DNA of 64,000 bases. Source: Trichomonas vaginalis G3 (lineage: Eukaryota; Parabasalia; Trichomonadida; Trichomonadidae). The notes under the pieces are model-generated. The model was not told where the DNA came from. It did not search any database and was given only the letters and a program-made list of their open reading frames with translations. Below are positions 59,530 through 64,000 of this stretch, one piece after another. How positions within the stretch are numbered: the first letter of the stretch is position 1; every line of letters starts with the position of its first letter. The translations under genes and the position numbers were made by a program. The stretch covers positions 35,727,896-35,791,895 of the forward strand of contig NC_067206.1 of the NCBI RefSeq assembly GCF_026262505.1, in the 5' to 3' direction.

Positions 59530-60417
59530 ATGAAGCATTTAATACATGACGTAGATGAAGACATGAATGAAACTACAGACAAACTTAACTCTTCTCTTAT
59601 TCTTCCTTTCAGTAAGGACTATGAGTTCTGTTCAAATGGCGTTTATTTCTATTGTGGAAAGATGGGGTCAGGAAAGACATTCAACCTCATTCGTCATATA
59701 CTCATAACAGAACGTTTAGGAAATGACTCATATTATGACCAAATCATTATATCAGCAACTTCAGACTCTATGGACTCAACAGCGAAAACATTTATGTCAA
59801 AAGTTCAAGCCTCTGTCGTTAAAGTTCCAGACAGTGAACTCATTGAATTTCTTCAACGTTACATTCGACGTAAGAGGAAATATTATGCCATCGTTGAATT
59901 TATACAGTCAGGAATGCAAAAGACTTCTGAGGAGATGGAAAGAATTATTGACAAACACCACTTACGTCAATACTCAGGAGTTTACGATATGAAACGACTT
60001 ACAAACTACATTCTGTCAAAACTTTCAAAATACCCCTTCAAAAAATATCCTTCAAATACTTTGTTAGTTTGTGACGACTTCGCCGGAAAAGGTTTAGTGT
60101 CAAAACCAGACTCACCATTAGCTAACATCATTACTAAAGTCAGACATTACCACTTAACTGTAGCAATACTTATGCAAACATGGAGGTTTTTAGCTTTAAA
60201 CATAAAACGTCTCATAACTGACTTCGTTATCTTTCAAGGTTTCTCACGCTATGATATTGAACTCATTTGGAAACAGTCAGGTATAACATTACCTTTTGAA
60301 GAAATTTGGGAAGCATATAAGTCTCTCATCTCTCCTCGTTCATACCTTGAGATTCATATCATGACTAATACCATTAAAGTCAAAAATATTCCATGGGAAC
60401 GACCAACATTGTTTTAA
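59530..60417 (+). CDS. Maverick set B: packaging ATPase
   Basis: FtsK/HerA-type packaging ATPase of 295 aa. It has a Walker A, Gly-Lys-Met-Gly-Ser-Gly-Lys-Thr-Phe (about residues 43-51), and a Walker B, Leu-Leu-Val-Cys-Asp-Asp-Phe. Met-Gln-Thr-Trp-Arg follows about 40 residues later. It is clearly related to the set A copy at 54221-55095 but quite diverged. The frame looks whole, with the usual size for Polinton ATPases. Confidence 0.85.
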   Translation: MKHLIHDVDEDMNETTDKLNSSLILPFSKDYEFCSNGVYFYCGKMGSGKTFNLIRHILITERLGNDSYYDQIIISATSDSMDSTAKTFMSKVQASVVKVPDSELIEFLQRYIRRKRKYYAIVEFIQSGMQKTSEEMERIIDKHHLRQYSGVYDMKRLTNYILSKLSKYPFKKYPSNTLLVCDDFAGKGLVSKPDSPLANIITKVRHYHLTVAILMQTWRFLALNIKRLITDFVIFQGFSRYDIELIWKQSGITLPFEEIWEAYKSLISPRSYLEIHIMTNTIKVKNIPWERPTLF

Positions 60418-60782
60418 AGTTTAACCTTCAATTGACTGATGGTAAACAAATTCCATGCATCTCTGTCGCCATTTCTGTTAATATTTTTGCTGTCATTCAT
60501 ATCATCCACTTCCCCATCCGTTAGCTTTTGAGGATATGCGTTAGAATAGCTGTTCTTAAATGAAGGCTTTTCACCTTTGAGAGCATAAACTCTATAACTT
60601 TCTGCATACTTTATGTTTGAACCTCCTGAGCCATCATTGACATAAATTTTTATAGGCTTCCACCCTTTGTTCATGTTCCTGCTTCTTCCCTTAGCTCTTT
60701 TGTTCAGTAGTTCTGCATCTTTATACACAGCACCTGTCTCAGTGAATTCAACAATATTTTCATTCGTTAGCTTTACATTCAA
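60414..60782 (-). CDS. Maverick set B: 122-aa protein
   Basis: Its stop overlaps the end of the ATPase gene by four bases. It is Lys/Asn/Asp-rich with Arg-Ser-Arg-Asn-Met-Asn-Lys-Gly-Trp. Its position parallels the 139-aa protein in set A. Function unknown. Confidence 0.45.
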   Translation of the reverse strand: MNVKLTNENIVEFTETGAVYKDAELLNKRAKGRSRNMNKGWKPIKIYVNDGSGGSNIKYAESYRVYALKGEKPSFKNSYSNAYPQKLTDGEVDDMNDSKNINRNGDRDAWNLFTISQLKVKL

Positions 60783-60841
60783 AACCCTTGTCGAGTATAT
60801 TGTTCATTTCATACATATAAAAGGTTTTTATTCTATATGAA

Positions 60842-61454
60842 ATGAGAAGCAAATCCATCTTAGCTGGTGCCGTTAATGTTCCAATTGAACCAACATCAAA
60901 TGTTGACTCACGAACGACAAACAATATTGTCATAAAGAACTATAGTTCAGAGTGTTTGAAAGAAAAAGAACCAGAACTGAAATCCGTGAATTTAAACACA
61001 GCTTCAAACGCTAACGCTACATCAGATGTTAAGTTAGAGTATCCACCACTGACCAAATTCTTTCAAGAGAAGCCAACGACAACCCTTACACAAATGTTCA
61101 AACAAATCCTTCAGATAACGTAGACCATTACCTTCTTCAGTTATACCAAACAATTTACTCAAAGACGATAAGAAGCTTTTGACAAATCTTATAAGTAAGA
61201 ACCAAATAATTCTAACAAAGGAGGACCTTGAAAATGTTATATCACGAATAACAGGGAAACAATGTGTCATTGACTATCTCGACCCTGAAATCGAATGCTG
61301 TGGTCAAACTCCACCATTCATGAAAATAGGTAACATCCGCATCATTGAAACACCAGGAACTACAGGAGTTGAGTTTAAGTATAAATATTCGAACGAGTAT
61401 ACAAAACTTTCAACAGAATATAAACTTTGCTTGAAATATGTTTTAGTAAATTAA
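60842..61454 (+). pseudogene. Maverick set B: paralogue of 50376-50911 (broken)
   Basis: Coding-like region whose end carries Asp-Pro-Glu-Ile-Glu-Cys-Cys-Gly-Gln, matching the set A protein. The beginning is Asn/Thr/Ser-rich. It appears broken by about one interruption. Function unknown. Confidence 0.5.
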
Positions 61455-61718
61455 AGCAATTTGTAATATCTCCAAAACTTCTTCAACAGTATCGAACTCA
61501 TCTTCATAATGCAAACCTAATCTTATTGACTTGGTGCAGTTTTCACTAACACAATATAGCGCTTTGCGCTCGGCGCCTTTGACGCCTTTTTCTGTTCTCT
61601 TGACTGACATAACTAACTCATTTGTTTCATCAAACAGCAACAACCAAAGTTCATGACCTAATACATAACATTCATACTTTATATTTTTAGCTCTGAGTTC
61701 TCTTGTAAGCTGTTGCAT
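61443..61718 (-). CDS. Maverick set B: 91-aa protein
   Basis: Starts Met-Gln-Gln-Leu-Thr-Arg. It has a hydrophobic beta strand Leu-Trp-Leu-Leu-Leu-Phe-Asp-Glu and an acidic helical C-terminus. It overlaps both neighbours by a few to tens of bases. It is a counterpart of the small set A remnant at 50962-51200. Confidence 0.5.
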   Translation of the reverse strand: MQQLTRELRAKNIKYECYVLGHELWLLLFDETNELVMSVKRTEKGVKGAERKALYCVSENCTKSIRLGLHYEDEFDTVEEVLEILQIALIY

Positions 61719-62443
61719 TTAATATTTTCTAAAAAGTCAACTTCAACAGTCATTCGCACTGGTGCCTTCAGTTCTACAGGCTCTCCTTGAAAGTCAACAA
61801 GTCTGAATTGCATGTCTTTCAAATTATGAGGACTAATGCGAACCCATTTACCTAAATGAGTTGCTATGACAGGAACGTTTGGAATGAACATTGAATTGAC
61901 TGCATAACAGAAGGATTTATATTCTACTGAACCTTTACTATTAACTCCTGAAATGCCTGTGACATTAGCTATTTTTGACTCAATGTACAAACAGTTGCCA
62001 TAACATACGTATGGAACAGATTTCATCTCAATCGTTTTGTCAACACTTTTCAAAGGTAGTTGCATATGGTATGCTCCCAGAAGCAATTGAACTCTATGAC
62101 TCATTCGTGTTATCTTAAACTCCTTCGCATAACTGAACTTCAATGTTCCCTCAGAAGAGAGTTTGACATCTATGTTGCCAATAGTTTCTTCATTTATGAG
62201 AGTACCTATGACTCCAGCAATTTTATCTATTCTGTACTCTGCTCTGTTAGGAAATGTTATAAAACTTCTTTTGTCATCTATTTCAATCTCTATGAAATCT
62301 GTTTCATCTGTTATGACAAAAGTTGCGATAGTATTGAAGTCAACAACTCTGAAAGCAAGCGCTTCATTCTGAAGACCTAAGTTTGTTTGTAGCTTTACTG
62401 TCCCGTATTCGTTTGGGTCTGTACTTTGCAAATAGAACAACAT
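61679..62443 (-). CDS. Maverick set B: jelly-roll-like minor capsid candidate
   Basis: A 254-aa beta-rich protein starting Met-Leu-Phe-Tyr-Leu-Gln-Ser. Near the end it has Pro-Val-Ile-Ala-Thr-His-Leu-Gly and Val-Glu-Val-Asp-Phe strands. It occupies the same relative place as the set A candidate at 51201-51994. Its size and beta content suit a penton-type single jelly-roll. The frame looks whole. Confidence 0.5.
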   Translation of the reverse strand: MLFYLQSTDPNEYGTVKLQTNLGLQNEALAFRVVDFNTIATFVITDETDFIEIEIDDKRSFITFPNRAEYRIDKIAGVIGTLINEETIGNIDVKLSSEGTLKFSYAKEFKITRMSHRVQLLLGAYHMQLPLKSVDKTIEMKSVPYVCYGNCLYIESKIANVTGISGVNSKGSVEYKSFCYAVNSMFIPNVPVIATHLGKWVRISPHNLKDMQFRLVDFQGEPVELKAPVRMTVEVDFLENIKCNSLQENSELKI

Positions 62444-62460
62444 TTTATTCTCATTAAAAT

Positions 62461-63363
62461 ATGACTATTGCTGCATATGCGTATGAAACAAATGAAGCAA
62501 GAAGAGCACATGAACTAGTAAACGAAAACTCAACTTTAACCATTGAAGGCAATGATTTAGTCATTGACGATGGAAAGACTAAAAAAGTCATTGATTTCGA
62601 TACTTTTAACACTTATGACCCATTCATTACAATAAGTAAAGTTCCTATCATAAATGATGGAACGGTGCAATATATAAATTCTACAGTAGATGCCTCATTA
62701 GTGAAAGTACTGAATGTTCTCATTGAATTGTTAAAGAGCTTTCGATTTGACGACAACATTAAATGCCTAAAGAATTTAGTCATGAATGAGAAACAAATTC
62801 TCGGCGTTGCTGGTAGCAGTAATGATGTACACCTTATGACATTAGAATATTATAACGAACATAAAGATGAACTGAAAGGAGAGAAGGGTGACACCGGACC
62901 TCAAGGACCACAAGGAATTCAAGGAATTCAAGGAATACAAGGACCTCAAGGAATTCAAGGACCTCAAGGCGAGAACGGTTTGGATGGTGTAGATGGAAAG
63001 GATGGAAAAACTGCTAAATCATGGATATGGGACCTTATAAATACTGGTTTAACAGCTGCTTCATATGGAGTTCTTCAATACCAAATCGGAAAGATATGGG
63101 CAGTACTTGGTGAACAAGTTTTAGATGACGTTAAAAATGCTTTGAACTTCATTTCAAATGGTTCGGATACTATTAAAACTTTATCTGGTTGGATGCAAGA
63201 AACAAGGAGTCAAATAGATACTGTAAGACGTATAGCAAACAATGCACGTACGGGATTGGATACTTTACGAGAAGCACAAAGTACACTAAAGGAAGCAAAT
63301 GATATTCTTGGCTCAGTATCAGACATGCATGAAGATTGGCTTAAAGGTATTGAAAATCTTTAA
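62461..63363 (+). CDS. Maverick set B: collagen-like fibre protein
   Basis: An open frame of 300 aa with a beta-rich N-terminus (about 1-138) and 15 uninterrupted Gly-X-Y triplets (62878-63012) with many Gly-Pro-Gln and Gly-Ile-Gln. A helical C-terminal region with heptad-like Leu/Ile follows. Collagen-like triple helices are common in phage and large-virus fibres, so a trimeric spike or fibre is likely. It is divergent from the minor capsid candidate, with only 17 bp between the two starts. Confidence 0.75.
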   Translation: MTIAAYAYETNEARRAHELVNENSTLTIEGNDLVIDDGKTKKVIDFDTFNTYDPFITISKVPIINDGTVQYINSTVDASLVKVLNVLIELLKSFRFDDNIKCLKNLVMNEKQILGVAGSSNDVHLMTLEYYNEHKDELKGEKGDTGPQGPQGIQGIQGIQGPQGIQGPQGENGLDGVDGKDGKTAKSWIWDLINTGLTAASYGVLQYQIGKIWAVLGEQVLDDVKNALNFISNGSDTIKTLSGWMQETRSQIDTVRRIANNARTGLDTLREAQSTLKEANDILGSVSDMHEDWLKGIENL

Positions 63364-63389
63364 AAAATCACAGTCAGTCTATTGCTGAC

Positions 63390-64000
63390 TACAAGAAAAG
63401 TATAGATTTTTTACATAGTGCTATGGACGTACATGATGGAAGCATAAGGAACTTACTTAATGCTAACAATAACTTACCAGGAACTATTAAAGCATTTATA
63501 AAGTCCTTTGTAAAACCTGGTGCTCTAACATTTAGGTCTTTGAGAGCAAGAGCATTGAAGTCAAGAGATGCAAAAACTCCAACAGAACCTACAGAAGGAA
63601 CTGAAACAACAGAAACTCCAGAAGAACCACCAAAACCAACAGCTAATGAAATATTGTTCGAATATTTTCCAAGGTACTCTGTTCTCATTGCATACATTCA
63701 AGAAATACTTAAGAAAGCAGACTTGACTTTAGGAGATGATGAAAGTTCTGTATATCTTTCGTTCCAGTTTCAAATAGCAGAACTTTTGAGACAGATATGC
63801 TTAATGTATGACAACATCTCTGATTTCACAAGATATGATGACGACCATGACCCCGAACACGGTGAAGAAGAAGTTTTACAAACATCCATTAAGACAGGAA
63901 AGGTTTTAACTCAAAGTCTCATTATTGACACCAAAGATGGCGAAGTGGACGTTCTTCAAGAGCTGAAGAAAAATACTTCTTCGGGAGGTGGTGGTAGGCA
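63390..64000 (+). CDS. Maverick part: coding region running off the window
   Basis: An open coding-like stretch continues to the last base. It has a Thr/Glu/Pro-rich linker (Thr-Pro-Thr-Glu-Pro-Thr-Glu-Gly), then helical, acidic sequence, and near the edge a Gly-Gly-Gly-Gly run. It follows the collagen-like protein and is probably related to the same virion component. The end lies beyond the window. Confidence 0.45.

Larger units (their letters stand above)
43789..64000. mobile_element. Maverick/Polinton-type element region (runs off the window)
   Basis: About 20 kb of dense, mixed-strand genes of virus-like type: a double-jelly-roll major capsid candidate, minor capsid candidates, two packaging ATPases, a D5-like helicase remnant, a pVI-like protein and a collagen-like fibre protein. 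The left edge is the junction near 43788, followed by A-run and GGGTAGTGGGGCTTCC. The right edge is outside the window. Two paralogous gene sets suggest parts of two elements, nested or recombined. Set A is broken, with on the order of twenty interruptions. Set B has only a few. Integrase, polymerase B and protease genes are not seen here. The parts are still recognisable and the flanking repeat copies differ by about 1%, so the insertion is fairly young. Confidence 0.85.

Noticed and set aside
1-64000. Spliceosomal introns
   Set aside because: I looked for the trichomonad intron end with ACTAACACACAG and saw none. All intact host genes are single open frames.

Overview
The window looks like nuclear DNA of a trichomonad parabasalid, most likely Trichomonas vaginalis or a close relative. 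It is AT-rich. Genes appear intronless, and several start codons lie 7-30 bases downstream of an initiator (Inr) of the TCA+1-pyrimidine-(T/A) type, mostly seen as TCACTT. The gene content fits: ankyrin proteins with the trichomonad DUF3447-type N-terminus, a TKL-like kinase, a large calpain, Fe-superoxide dismutase, pyruvate phosphate dikinase (PPDK), and a large Maverick/Polinton region. I saw no intron signature, tRNA, rRNA or CRISPR array.

Layout. 1-5 kb is almost gene-free and holds one small gene plus a nested pair of non-coding inverted-repeat elements. 5-12 kb holds a calpain and an ankyrin protein. 12-14.5 kb holds an ankyrin pseudogene, a dispersed repeat, a hairpin cluster, an unknown gene fragment and a MITE. 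14.6-22.7 kb is a compact host block: a coiled-coil protein and a kinase (divergent), then a karyopherin-beta-like HEAT protein and a membrane protein (divergent, start codons 24 bp apart). 23-31 kb is mostly non-coding. It carries TA-flanked inverted-repeat elements, a run of hairpins (25.7-26.45 kb), a 129-bp-arm foldback (26.8-27.3 kb), one unknown gene and a second hairpin array (30.1-30.4 kb). 31-41.7 kb holds an RRM protein, a decayed ankyrin gene, PPDK, a Rab-like GTPase, a 73-aa membrane protein, Fe-SOD and a secreted or membrane acidic protein. 42-43.8 kb holds ankyrin and repeat debris.

From about 43.79 kb to the end is virus-like DNA of the Maverick/Polinton class. It is inserted in a host inverted-repeat element whose uninterrupted copy is at 24.6 kb. 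Two related morphogenesis gene sets are visible. Set A (about 45-55 kb) has a capsid protein, a jelly-roll-like minor capsid candidate, D5-type helicase and packaging-ATPase remnants, and is clearly broken. Set B (about 57.9-64 kb) has a pVI-like basic protein, minor capsid candidates, a second packaging ATPase and a collagen-like fibre protein, and is better preserved. A cassette with inverted-repeat flanks lies between them. The element runs off the window, and no integrase or polymerase B is visible.

The most unusual signal is not a gene. Four separate places carry long, near-perfect hairpins made of mutually unrelated stems: 13.5, 25.7-26.45, 26.8-27.3 and 30.1-30.4 kb. They could be small-RNA or structured-RNA loci, or a palindrome-generating repeat class. 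Sequence alone cannot decide.
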